A stretch of DNA of 64,000 nt, taken from NCBI RefSeq assembly GCF_002995745.1, contig NZ_PVXQ01000002.1, positions 62,001-126,000 on the forward strand, given 5' to 3'. Below, piece after piece: positions 35,422 through 43,138 of this stretch. Below the pieces are notes generated by a model. It did not search any database. It was given only the letters and a program-made list of their open reading frames with translations, and was not told where the DNA came from. How positions within the stretch are numbered: the stretch's first letter is position 1; the number at the start of each line of letters is the position of its first letter. Source of the DNA: Clostridium vincentii (lineage in GTDB: Bacteria; Bacillota; Clostridia; Clostridiales; Clostridiaceae). A program made the position numbers and the translations under genes.

Positions 35422-36459
35422 ATGAATTTATTAAAACCAAAAAAATTAAGACTAGGGGATAAAGTAGCAGCTGTAAGTTTGTCATGGGGTGGAGCAGGGG
35501 ATTCGAATATGCTTTGGAGATATGAAGTTGGGAAGAAGAGATTGGAAGAGGAGTTTGGGTTAAAAGTTGTAGAAATGCCAAACACTCTAAGTGGCACAGA
35601 ATATTTGTATAACAATCCTCAGAAGAGAGCAGAGGATTTAATGATGGCATTTAAAGACCCATCAATAAAAGGTATTTTCTCGTGTATTGGTGGAGATGAA
35701 AGTGTAAGAATATTGCCTTATATAGATTATGAAGTAATAAAAAATAATCCTAAGATTTTCATAGGATATTCGGACACTACAGTAATTCATTTTATTTGTT
35801 TAAAAGCAGGGATATCAAGTTTTTATGGACCTTCTATTCTAAGTGAATTTGCTGAGAATGTTGAGATGCTTGACTATACAAAGCATTGGATTAATAAGGT
35901 GCTTTTTGATAAAAGTCCTATAGATATGATAGAACCATCGCCAATGTGGACCAGCGAATTTTTACCTTGGGAAGAAAAAAATAAGTTGATTAAGAGAAGA
36001 TTAAATAGTAATACTGGATATGAGTTACTACAGGGAAAAGGAAAAGTACAAGGGAATTTGATAGGTGGTTGCTTAGAAGTTTTAGAAATGATAAAAGGGA
36101 CTAAAGTTTGGCCAAAATTAAAAATTTGGGAAAATAGTATATTATTTTTTGAAACATCAGAAGAAAAGCCGAATCCTACTTATGTGGAGTATTGGTTGCG
36201 CAGTTATGGTTCTATGGGGATTTTACAAAAAGCAAGGGGAATAATATTTGGGAAACCCTATGATAATCATTATTATGAAGAATACAAAAGAGCAATATTA
36301 AAGGTGGTAAGGGAAGAATTAAAGCTTTATGACTTACCGATATTATTTAATTTGAACTTTGGTCATACCGCACCAATGATTACAATTCCTTATGGTGCAA
36401 AGGCTGAAATTGATTGTGAATTAAAGAGATTTACTATTTTAGAATCGGGTGTCATATAA
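35422..36459 (+). CDS. LD-carboxypeptidase / MccF-like S66 peptidase
   Basis: 345 residues. The S66 family splits murein tetrapeptides (LdcA) or disarms microcin C-like toxic aminoacyl nucleotides (MccF). The nucleophile is Ser117 in IGYSDTT, preceded by FSCIGGDES. Catalytic Glu and His are expected in the C-terminal half (candidates in FFETSEE and NFGHTAPM). Length and the WLRSYG segment favour the MccF-like branch. Start at ATG 35422 after GGGAGGA; an in-frame ATG at 35404 lies in the ribosome site region. Cytoplasmic, no signal peptide. Confidence 0.85.
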   Translation: MNLLKPKKLRLGDKVAAVSLSWGGAGDSNMLWRYEVGKKRLEEEFGLKVVEMPNTLSGTEYLYNNPQKRAEDLMMAFKDPSIKGIFSCIGGDESVRILPYIDYEVIKNNPKIFIGYSDTTVIHFICLKAGISSFYGPSILSEFAENVEMLDYTKHWINKVLFDKSPIDMIEPSPMWTSEFLPWEEKNKLIKRRLNSNTGYELLQGKGKVQGNLIGGCLEVLEMIKGTKVWPKLKIWENSILFFETSEEKPNPTYVEYWLRSYGSMGILQKARGIIFGKPYDNHYYEEYKRAILKVVREELKLYDLPILFNLNFGHTAPMITIPYGAKAEIDCELKRFTILESGVI

Positions 36460-36559
36460 TCTGATTCTAAAATTTTAGAAAATATATAAGGCAATGATTG
36501 ACATTAATCAAAGAAACACATATGATGAGTTTACACTCAATGAGTTAGGAGTTAATGAA

Positions 36560-37159
36560 ATGATAACATCACAAAGACAAAAGAAAAAGCTTGAAACAAG
36601 GAAGCTAATCCTTGATACAGCCTTAGATAAATTTGCAAAAGATGGTTTAATGGCCACTCGTACCTCTGATATTGCAGCTGCAGCTAAGGTATCTCATGGA
36701 ACAGTATTTGCACACTTTCCAACGCGAGAAATTCTTTTAAATGAAGTAATTGAAGAATTTGGTACTGGAATTACTAAGCGGCTTCATGAATTAGTTAACA
36801 TTAATAGTGGAATGGAAGAAGTTCTTGAAGCTCACTTAAAGGGAATTAGTGAAAATGAAATCTTTTATACCAGATTGGTTTCAGAAGGACATTTGCTAAA
36901 TGAAAGTGCACGTAACTCTTGGGTTATGATCCAGTCAGCTATTTCATTTCATATCATTCAAGTGGCAGAAAGAGAAATTAAAGCTGGTAATATACGTGAT
37001 ATGGCTGTGAATATGTTATTTAATACTTGGGTTGGTTTAATTCATTATTATTTAGTTAACGGAGATTTATTTGCTCCAGGAGAGTGTATTTTAAAAAGGT
37101 ATAGTAAGCAACTGATAGAACATTATATAAATCTAATTACAATAAAGAAAGGAGAATAA
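36560..37159 (+). CDS. TetR-family transcriptional regulator
   Basis: 199 residues. The N-terminal helix-turn-helix reads TRKLILDTALDKFAKDGLMATRTSDIAAAAKVSHGTVFAHFPTRE in part, typical of TetR. The C-terminal ligand domain is not specific. ATG 36560 follows TAGGAG; the frame also reaches ATG 36494, which has a poor site. The zinc-ribbon gene starts 4 nt after its stop, so both are one unit. The ligand and the regulated genes are unknown; autoregulation is likely by family habit. Confidence 0.88.
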   Translation: MITSQRQKKKLETRKLILDTALDKFAKDGLMATRTSDIAAAAKVSHGTVFAHFPTREILLNEVIEEFGTGITKRLHELVNINSGMEEVLEAHLKGISENEIFYTRLVSEGHLLNESARNSWVMIQSAISFHIIQVAEREIKAGNIRDMAVNMLFNTWVGLIHYYLVNGDLFAPGECILKRYSKQLIEHYINLITIKKGE

Positions 37160-37163
37160 TAAT

Positions 37164-37400
37164 ATGAAGAGTTGTATAGCTTGTGGAATGCCAATGAAAA
37201 CTAAAGAGGAGTTTGCCCTAGGTGACGAGAGCAAGGATTATTGTGTTTATTGTGCAAGACCTGATGGAACAATGCAGTCTTATGAGGAAAAACTAGAGTC
37301 TATGATAAAGTTTATTGTAAATACTCAAGGGATTGATGAAAAAGCAGCACAAAGTTCAGCAAAGGGAATGCTTTCAAAACTTCCTGCATGGAAAGCTTAA
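37164..37400 (+). CDS. Zinc-ribbon protein co-encoded with TetR
   Basis: 78 residues: CIACGMPM at the N-terminus and CVYCARPDG 19 residues later form a C2-C2 zinc ribbon. The C-terminal half is helical (EKLESMIKFIVNTQGIDEKAAQ). It belongs to the putative zinc-ribbon proteins often annotated with AraC/TetR effectors. Ribosome site AAAGGAG. A bidirectional terminator follows. Confidence 0.8.
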   Translation: MKSCIACGMPMKTKEEFALGDESKDYCVYCARPDGTMQSYEEKLESMIKFIVNTQGIDEKAAQSSAKGMLSKLPAWKA

Positions 37401-37424
37401 TAACTTGGATCATATAAAACAAAA

Positions 37425-37460
37425 AAACTAGGTAGGGACATCACCCTACCTAGTTTCTTT
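37425..37460. terminator. Bidirectional terminator between zinc-ribbon gene and ablB
   Basis: Perfect 13-bp stem aaactaggtaggg / ccctacctagttt with a 6-nt loop, T run on the plus side and A run (T on minus) on the other. Confidence 0.9.
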
Positions 37461-37474
37461 GCTGTACAAATTTA

Positions 37475-38308
37475 TTATATTTCTTTATACCAAATATTCA
37501 TACTCTCAATGCCCTCAGAAATATTAGTATTATTTTTTAACAAACCTCCATGTTTATAACCTAATTTTGAAAAAGTTATATTCATTCCATAGGATTTTGC
37601 TCTTGCTATAGTATATAAAACTTTATAATCTAATCGCTTCAGTTCTTTCTCCATTTCTTGTAACAATATAATAGAATAATTCTTACCTCTATACTCTGGT
37701 AAAACTGCAAAATCTGTCATTTCACAGTTTGAATATTCTTTAGCTGTTTCACTTGAAGATATAGCAATCAATTCATCTTTTTTATATATTCCAAAGTACA
37801 TCAAATTTTCATTCATTGTTTGTAAAATATATTTTTCATCAAAGATGGGGAATGGATATGTTGTAAAAACTTTTTTATATAAACTTACCATATTATAAAC
37901 GTCATCTTGTGTAAGTGCTTTAATCTTTATATTAATAGGTAGAGTTGTAGTTTTTAAACTACCTGATTTACTTTTAGCACCTAGTAATACTTTTTCTAAT
38001 TCAGATTCGTTTTCTAGAAACTCACGTTTCTGATCTAGATACTTACACATAAAAAAGCAATCTTCTATTCCTTTATAATAGTTTGGAATATAGGCTTCTT
38101 TTCTATAGCCATTATCTGAAAATAAACTTTTAAACTTTTCAGGCACTTTTGCTACTATCTTAGAATAATTATTTTCTGTAGCTATTTTTTGTATTTGTTC
38201 GATAATAGTAGATTCGTCTAAGTCACTAAGCTTCATCAAATATAATCTATTGTTTTCTTTGCCATGGTGTATTATTGACTGACCTATAGTCTCAATTTTA
38301 TCACTCAT
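37475..38308 (-). CDS. ablB: Beta-lysine N-acetyltransferase
   Basis: 277 residues. AblB acetylates beta-lysine made by the adjacent aminomutase to give N-epsilon-acetyl-beta-lysine, an osmolyte best known from methanogens and also found in some bacteria. The N-terminus ([23 protein letters not shown]) is typical of AblB. The C-terminal half is a GNAT fold with the acetyl-CoA segment [20 protein letters not shown]. Starts at TTG 38317, ATG 38314 and ATG 38308 all overlap the end of kamA; I use 38308, uncertain by three codons. Confidence 0.88.
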   Translation of the reverse strand: MSDKIETIGQSIIHHGKENNRLYLMKLSDLDESTIIEQIQKIATENNYSKIVAKVPEKFKSLFSDNGYRKEAYIPNYYKGIEDCFFMCKYLDQKREFLENESELEKVLLGAKSKSGSLKTTTLPINIKIKALTQDDVYNMVSLYKKVFTTYPFPIFDEKYILQTMNENLMYFGIYKKDELIAISSSETAKEYSNCEMTDFAVLPEYRGKNYSIILLQEMEKELKRLDYKVLYTIARAKSYGMNITFSKLGYKHGGLLKNNTNISEGIESMNIWYKEI

Positions 38309-39635
38309 TATCATCAACAGCTTCAGTATTTCTTATAGTTCTATCTAAATCCTGTGGTACTAGAGTTATATCATCTTCATAATCGCATAACAATTTTGAG
38401 ATTCCTATAGGTATATAATCTTTGTGTGCCCCTTCTAAGTCTAATTCTAAATTACATTTATCACATTCTAAATCACAATCGTTAGATTCATAATTGGTAG
38501 GCATTTTATAAGTAGTAATAACTCCTTCATAATTTCTAAGGACTACTTTATTTGCTGACCATGAAATTAAATAGTTTGGCATAACAGGGATCTTACCTCC
38601 GCCACCTGGAGCATCTATTACATATGTTGGAATTGCAAAACCACTTGTATGACCTCTTAAACTTTCCATGATTTCTATTCCTTTACCTACATTTGTTCTA
38701 AAATGTTCTAAGCCTTCTGACAAATCACATTGATATAAATAATAAGGTCTAACTCTATTAGCAACTAATTTGTGAACTAACTTTTTCATTATTCTAGGAC
38801 AATCATTAACATCTCTTAAAAGCACAGACTGATTTCCAAGAGGAATACCTGCCATAGCTAATTTTTTCAATGCAGCACTTGATTCTTTTGTCATCTCTTT
38901 AGGATGATTGAAATGTGTATTTAACCAAATATTATCATATTTCTTCAAAATATTTATAAGATTATCTGTTATTCTAAATGGTAGAACTACAGGAGTTCTT
39001 GTTCCTATTCTAATAACTTCAACATGGGGAATTTTTGATAGTTCTGATAATAACCAATCTATAGTTTCATCGGGTAGTAAAAAGGGATCCCCTCCTGAAA
39101 GCAATACATCTCTTATTACAGGAGTGTTTTTAATATATTCAATACCTTTTAATAATACCTCTTTTGAGGGAATTGAATCTATATCTCCAACTCTTCTTTT
39201 CCTTGTACAATGTCTACAATACATTGCACAAACACTACTAACTAGAAATAAAACTCTATCTGGATAACGATGAGTAATACCAGGTACTGGACTATCAGTA
39301 TCTTCATGTAAAGGATCTTTCATATCACAACTTGATAAAATCATTTCCTTTGTGTTTGGAAAACATTGTTTAAATATAGGATCATTTTCAAAATTATCTG
39401 AATCAACAAGTGATAAATAATATGGCGATATTGCCATTGGGAACTTTTCTATTGTAGTTTCTATTTCTTTCTTTTTCTCATCAGAAAATTTAATGCCTAA
39501 TATTTTTTCTACTGTATCAACTTTCCTAATTGTATTTTTAACTTGCCATTTCCAATCGGTCCATTTCTCTAAAAGTTTTTTTGACATTTCTTCATTATTA
39601 ATTTGATCTTTTGTAATGCTTATATTTTCTTGCAT
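38301..39635 (-). CDS. kamA: Lysine 2,3-aminomutase
   Basis: 444 residues, a radical-SAM, PLP-dependent enzyme that turns L-lysine into beta-lysine (also called AblA in osmolyte operons). The radical-SAM cluster is CAMYCRHC, Cys136, Cys140, Cys143. The PLP lysine is in [14 protein letters not shown]. The C-terminal Cys-rich end ([13 protein letters not shown]) is the zinc/dimer segment seen in clostridial enzymes. It overlaps ablB, so here the product is most likely osmolyte rather than lysine fermentation. A leader with a terminator lies upstream. Confidence 0.95.
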   Translation of the reverse strand: MQENISITKDQINNEEMSKKLLEKWTDWKWQVKNTIRKVDTVEKILGIKFSDEKKKEIETTIEKFPMAISPYYLSLVDSDNFENDPIFKQCFPNTKEMILSSCDMKDPLHEDTDSPVPGITHRYPDRVLFLVSSVCAMYCRHCTRKRRVGDIDSIPSKEVLLKGIEYIKNTPVIRDVLLSGGDPFLLPDETIDWLLSELSKIPHVEVIRIGTRTPVVLPFRITDNLINILKKYDNIWLNTHFNHPKEMTKESSAALKKLAMAGIPLGNQSVLLRDVNDCPRIMKKLVHKLVANRVRPYYLYQCDLSEGLEHFRTNVGKGIEIMESLRGHTSGFAIPTYVIDAPGGGGKIPVMPNYLISWSANKVVLRNYEGVITTYKMPTNYESNDCDLECDKCNLELDLEGAHKDYIPIGISKLLCDYEDDITLVPQDLDRTIRNTEAVDDNE

Positions 39636-39668
39636 ATTTACACCTCACCTGATTTATTTGTAATTATT

Positions 39669-39713
39669 GATAAAAAAAGGCACTCTAACTCTGTAATTTC
39701 CAGAGTTAGAGTG
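39669..39713 (-). terminator. Terminator/attenuator just upstream of kamA
   Basis: On the minus strand a perfect 13-bp stem (cactctaactctg / cagagttagagtg, 7-nt loop) is followed by seven T. It ends about 34 nt before the kamA ATG and should block expression unless an alternative fold forms. Confidence 0.85.
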
Positions 39714-39830
39714 TCTAAGCGTTGCTAATTATTAGCTCGCCTTATACTAGGATAAAAATCATAGTATAGTATAGGATCATATGATCTTATACAAGCCCAA
39801 ATTCTAACATAATATATTAAATGCTTTTCA
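39714..39830 (-). promoter_or_regulatory. Hairpin-rich leader of the kamA-ablB operon
   Basis: Minus-strand leader before the terminator. It contains a nested hairpin (taaggcg ... cgctta around gctaataattagc), a longer helix pairing cctatacta with tagtataagg, and a palindrome gatcatatgatc. No lysine, c-di-AMP or T-box riboswitch consensus is apparent to me. It is a candidate sensor for an unknown signal. The promoter is not clear. Confidence 0.45.
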
Positions 39831-39985
39831 ATACATTTTTGCAATAAAATATTAGCGCAATTATCCTATAACCCTATGGGAGATACATAGATAAATTCAC
39901 TAATAATGCTGCTAAAAGTATTTAATCCACATTGATTTAACTTTCCTTAATATTAGTATAACATTTTCACAATTACTTGTCAAAA

Positions 39986-40010
39986 TTTGCGATCAAGGAT
40001 ATGTCGCAAA
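39986..40010. promoter_or_regulatory. Inverted repeat, possible operator
   Basis: tttgcga / tcgcaaa separated by 11 nt in the divergent region between kamA and the amidinotransferase gene. Binding factor unknown. Confidence 0.3.
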
Positions 40011-40033
40011 ATAGACTTATTATCGCGTAGGAG

Positions 40034-40123
40034 GTTAGGTGTAGCCAGGGAATACTATTATTTGAAAAAGATTCAATGGAACTCTTGAAAGGGCTCTTAC
40101 ACCTATTTTGTAATATACAGGTA
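40034..40123 (+). other. Hairpin element upstream of the amidinotransferase gene
   Basis: taggtgta at about 40034 pairs with tacacctat at about 40107, enclosing 60-70 nt with a further gcc/ggc pairing, then a few T. It may be a leader RNA or part of a lost gene. No known riboswitch consensus recognised. Confidence 0.3.
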
Positions 40124-40143
40124 TGGAGGGAGGAGTGCTATTA

Positions 40144-40209
40144 ATGTTATTCGACAAACAAGATCTTTTCTATAAATGTAATTATTATATATACAGGGAA
40201 TATTTTTAA
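40144..40209 (+). CDS. Possible 21-aa leader peptide
   Basis: A short ORF (MLFDKQDLFYKCNYYIYREYF) sits 7-8 nt after an exceptionally good GGAGGGAGGAG and 67 nt before the amidinotransferase gene. Six of 21 residues are Tyr or Phe, plus one Arg. It may be a leader peptide or a gene remnant; the strong ribosome site is the only real evidence. Confidence 0.3.
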   Translation: MLFDKQDLFYKCNYYIYREYF

Positions 40210-40275
40210 TAAAATTAGGAATAATACATATATTATAGAAGAAAAATATGCATAAATATTTTGGAGGGGATTATT

Positions 40276-41121
40276 ATGGCGTTTGTAAAAAATTCAACTA
40301 GTGTTTTAAAGAAGGTACTACTTTGTCCAACGACTTATTTTGAGTTTGATCCTATAAATGTAATAACAGAAGAGTGGGTAAGAAAAGGGGAAAAAATTAA
40401 TAAAGAAGCTTGCGTGAGAGAACATGCAGAATTTACACAAACATATAGGGAAAATGGAGTAGAGGTAGTAATGATGGACCCTACTCCTGGATTATATCAT
40501 CAAGTATTTGCAAGAGACTTTGGAGTATGTGTTGATGAAGGATTTATAATGGGGAAATTTAGAGAGCCAAGTAGGACTGGAGAAACTGCAGCATATGAGG
40601 CTAAAATGAAGGAACTAGGAATCCCAAATGTAGCTAGATGCACAACTGGAGGATTTGAAGGCGGGGACTTTTTCTTTTTAGATGATTATACAATGGTTCA
40701 AGGAATCATAGCAAGAACAGATAGAGCTGGTTTTGATAATGTTAGAAGCCAAGTTAATGAATTAGGGTATGAAATGATAGGCGTGGAGTGCAAAAAGGAA
40801 AATCTTCATTTAGACATGTGTTTCAATATAATAGGAGAAAATGCAGCGGTTGTATGTAAAGAAGCCCTTCCGGATAACTTTTTAAAAATCCTGGAAAAGA
40901 GAAAATTTCAGCTTATAGATGTTCCTCAAGAAGGAGTATTTAAGCATTATTGTAATCTTCAAGCATTAGGTAATGATAAAGTAATATCATTTAAGAATAA
41001 TAAAATAGTAAATGAGAAGATGAGTGCCTTAGGATTTAAGGTAATAGAAATAGATTTGGTTGAGATATTAAAGGGGGGAGGAGGCCCTCACTGCATGACA
41101 TTTCCACTATTAAGAGAATAA
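40276..41121 (+). CDS. DDAH-like amidinotransferase/hydrolase
   Basis: 281 residues of the pentein fold (arginine deiminase, dimethylarginine hydrolase, amidinotransferase). Catalytic features are visible: FARDFG (substrate Asp), GFEGGDF (128-131 acid residues), His178 in LHLDMCF and the nucleophile Cys273 in GGGGPHCMTFPLLRE. Length and motifs favour the dimethylarginine dimethylaminohydrolase-like branch, but the true guanidino substrate is unknown. ATG 40276 follows GGAGGGG; an upstream in-frame start at 40261 is in the ribosome site. The FAD-Rieske gene follows by 26 nt. Confidence 0.85.
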   Translation: MAFVKNSTSVLKKVLLCPTTYFEFDPINVITEEWVRKGEKINKEACVREHAEFTQTYRENGVEVVMMDPTPGLYHQVFARDFGVCVDEGFIMGKFREPSRTGETAAYEAKMKELGIPNVARCTTGGFEGGDFFFLDDYTMVQGIIARTDRAGFDNVRSQVNELGYEMIGVECKKENLHLDMCFNIIGENAAVVCKEALPDNFLKILEKRKFQLIDVPQEGVFKHYCNLQALGNDKVISFKNNKIVNEKMSALGFKVIEIDLVEILKGGGGPHCMTFPLLRE

Positions 41122-41147
41122 TATTTAATTGTAAAAGGAGAATTTTT

Positions 41148-42710
41148 ATGAATAAGACAAATAATAAGAGCCCAAATATTGACGAGTATTTAAACTCGTA
41201 TTGGATAAAGTCAACTCAAGAGACTGATTATCCTCCATTAGATAGAGATATAAATATAGATGTGGTAATTATAGGAGGCGGAATTGTAGGAATAACTGCA
41301 GGATATCTATTAAAAAAACAAGGAACAAAAGTCGCTATAATTGAAGCAAGTAGAATTGTTCAAGGGGCTACTGGGTTTACTACTGCCAAAATAACTTCTC
41401 AGCATCATTTGATATATGATAAAATTATAAATTCAATGGGGCTTGATTTAGCAAAACAATATGCTAATGCTAATGAATCCTCAATAGAATTTATGGAGAA
41501 TATAGCAGGGGAACTAAATATAAATTGTGACTTTGAGAGACTTCCAGCATATATGTATACGGGGAGACAGAAATGCATTAAGGATATTGAAAAAGAAACC
41601 CAGGCAGCTTTAAGTCTAGGGATAAAAGCAAGGTATATAGATAAATTGCCAATTGATTTAAAAATTGAAGCAGCTTTAGTCTTTGAAAATCAGGCTCAAT
41701 TTCATCCGAGAAAATATTTGTTGCCAATAGCGAAGAAGATACCTGGCGATGGAAGTTACATATTTGAAAATACAGAAGCGGTTGAAATAGAAAAGGGGAA
41801 CACAGTCACTATTACTACTAATAAAGGTAAAAAAGTAAAAGCTTCACAGGTTATTATTGCATCTCATTTTCCATGTTACGATGGTATGGGACTATATTTA
41901 ACAAGGCTTAGGCCTCAAAGATCCTATGTAATTGCCACAAGTATCCAAGAAATATTCCCAAAGGCAATGTTTATTAATACAGAAGAGCCAGGTCGTTCTT
42001 TGAGATTTCAAAATGATGGAGAAAATCAATTAGTACTAGTGGGTGGAGAAGGACATAAAACTGCTCATGAGGCTAGTTTTAAAGGTCATTATGATAATCT
42101 ACAAGGGTTTGCGCAGTCAATATTTAATGTTAAAGATGTTTTATATAAATGGTCAACTCAAGATTATATAACATTAGATAAAGTACCTTATGTAGGCAAG
42201 ATAACTTCTTCAGAGGAAAATATTTATGTTGCAACAGGCTTTGGAGAGTGGGGAATGACTAATGGAACTGCAGCAGCCAGAATACTTACTGATAAAATTC
42301 TAGGTAGAGATAATCCTTGGGAAAGAGTATTTAATCCCTCAAGACCATTTACTGCAACTGCCTATAAAAAACTATTTACTGAAAATTTCGATGTAGCAAA
42401 GGAGCTTATAATAAGCAAAATCAAGTCTGGAGAAGATGAAGTTAATATTAACCCTGGTGAAGGAAAAATAGTTAAAATAGATGGAGATAAATATGGAGCA
42501 TATAAAGATGAAGATGGAAAATTACATATAGTTGATATTACATGTACTCATGTTGGATGCGAATTAAAATGGAATGATGCAGAAAGATCTTGGGATTGTG
42601 GATGCCATGGTTCAAGGTTTACATATGATGGTGAAATACTAGAGGGCCCAGCGACTCATAAATTAAATCATTATAATGAAGGGAAAAATAAAATAGATCT
42701 TAATTTATAG
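41148..42710 (+). CDS. FAD-dependent oxidoreductase with C-terminal Rieske domain
   Basis: 520 residues. The N-terminal DAO-type flavoprotein starts with the dinucleotide motif VVIIGGGIVGITAGYLL and has a second FAD contact GFGEWGMTNG. The last 100 residues are a Rieske 2Fe-2S domain: CTHVGC (466-471) and CGCHGS (484-489), with ligands Cys466, His468, Cys484, His487 and the disulphide pair Cys471/Cys486 of bc-type Rieske proteins. No signal peptide, so cytoplasmic. Substrate unknown; glycine-oxidase-like amine oxidation is possible. Co-transcribed with the amidinotransferase. Confidence 0.9.
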   Translation: MNKTNNKSPNIDEYLNSYWIKSTQETDYPPLDRDINIDVVIIGGGIVGITAGYLLKKQGTKVAIIEASRIVQGATGFTTAKITSQHHLIYDKIINSMGLDLAKQYANANESSIEFMENIAGELNINCDFERLPAYMYTGRQKCIKDIEKETQAALSLGIKARYIDKLPIDLKIEAALVFENQAQFHPRKYLLPIAKKIPGDGSYIFENTEAVEIEKGNTVTITTNKGKKVKASQVIIASHFPCYDGMGLYLTRLRPQRSYVIATSIQEIFPKAMFINTEEPGRSLRFQNDGENQLVLVGGEGHKTAHEASFKGHYDNLQGFAQSIFNVKDVLYKWSTQDYITLDKVPYVGKITSSEENIYVATGFGEWGMTNGTAAARILTDKILGRDNPWERVFNPSRPFTATAYKKLFTENFDVAKELIISKIKSGEDEVNINPGEGKIVKIDGDKYGAYKDEDGKLHIVDITCTHVGCELKWNDAERSWDCGCHGSRFTYDGEILEGPATHKLNHYNEGKNKIDLNL

Positions 42711-42766
42711 AGTAAAAGAAAAAAGATTGTCATATAATATATATTTCTTTAGACATATATTAATTT

Positions 42767-42800
42767 AGCGCCAGTAGCGAACTCTGGTGTTATTTTTTTA
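42767..42800 (+). terminator. Terminator after the FAD-Rieske gene
   Basis: Stem agcgccag / ctggtgtt with wobble pairs, then tatttttttat. Confidence 0.65.
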
Positions 42801-42941
42801 TAAAAATATAAAATTTTTGTATATTTATTGTAGAATTAAAGTAAATTATGATATAATTGGCTAATAATATAAGAATATGAATAAATTTAGGAAGTATTTA
42901 TTAGCTTAGAACTTATTTTTAATAAGCCATTTGCAAATAAA

Positions 42942-43103
42942 ATGAATTTTAAGGGTAATGTTGCAATTATTATGGGCAAGATGGGTGAAGAGGCACAAAT
43001 ATTGAGAACTCAAGCTTTTCATGATGTAATAGCAAAATATCCTGACATGAATATTGTCGCGCCCCAAGATGCATACGAATATATAGTTAAATGGGAAAAG
43101 TAA
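42942..43103 (+). pseudogene. Sugar-binding-protein remnant with internal deletion
   Basis: A 53-codon frame reads MNFKGNVAIIMGKMGEEAQILRTQAFHDVIAKYPDMNIV and then jumps to DAYEYIVKWEK. Both pieces match the intact lipoprotein at 44415-45374 (MNFKGNVAIMMGPMGDNAQ...KYPDMKLV and its last residues DEYIAKWKK), with about 125 residues missing between. The N-terminal third is missing too. It is the collapsed copy of a former tandem duplicate, directly before the REC-kinase gene. Confidence 0.8.
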
Positions 43104-43138
43104 AAATATTATTAAGTGTTTAAGTGAGGGTTTCAAAT

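Noticed and set aside
39636..39840. Lysine riboswitch before lysine 2,3-aminomutase
   Set aside because: The conserved lysine-aptamer core is absent; only hairpins and a terminator can be supported.
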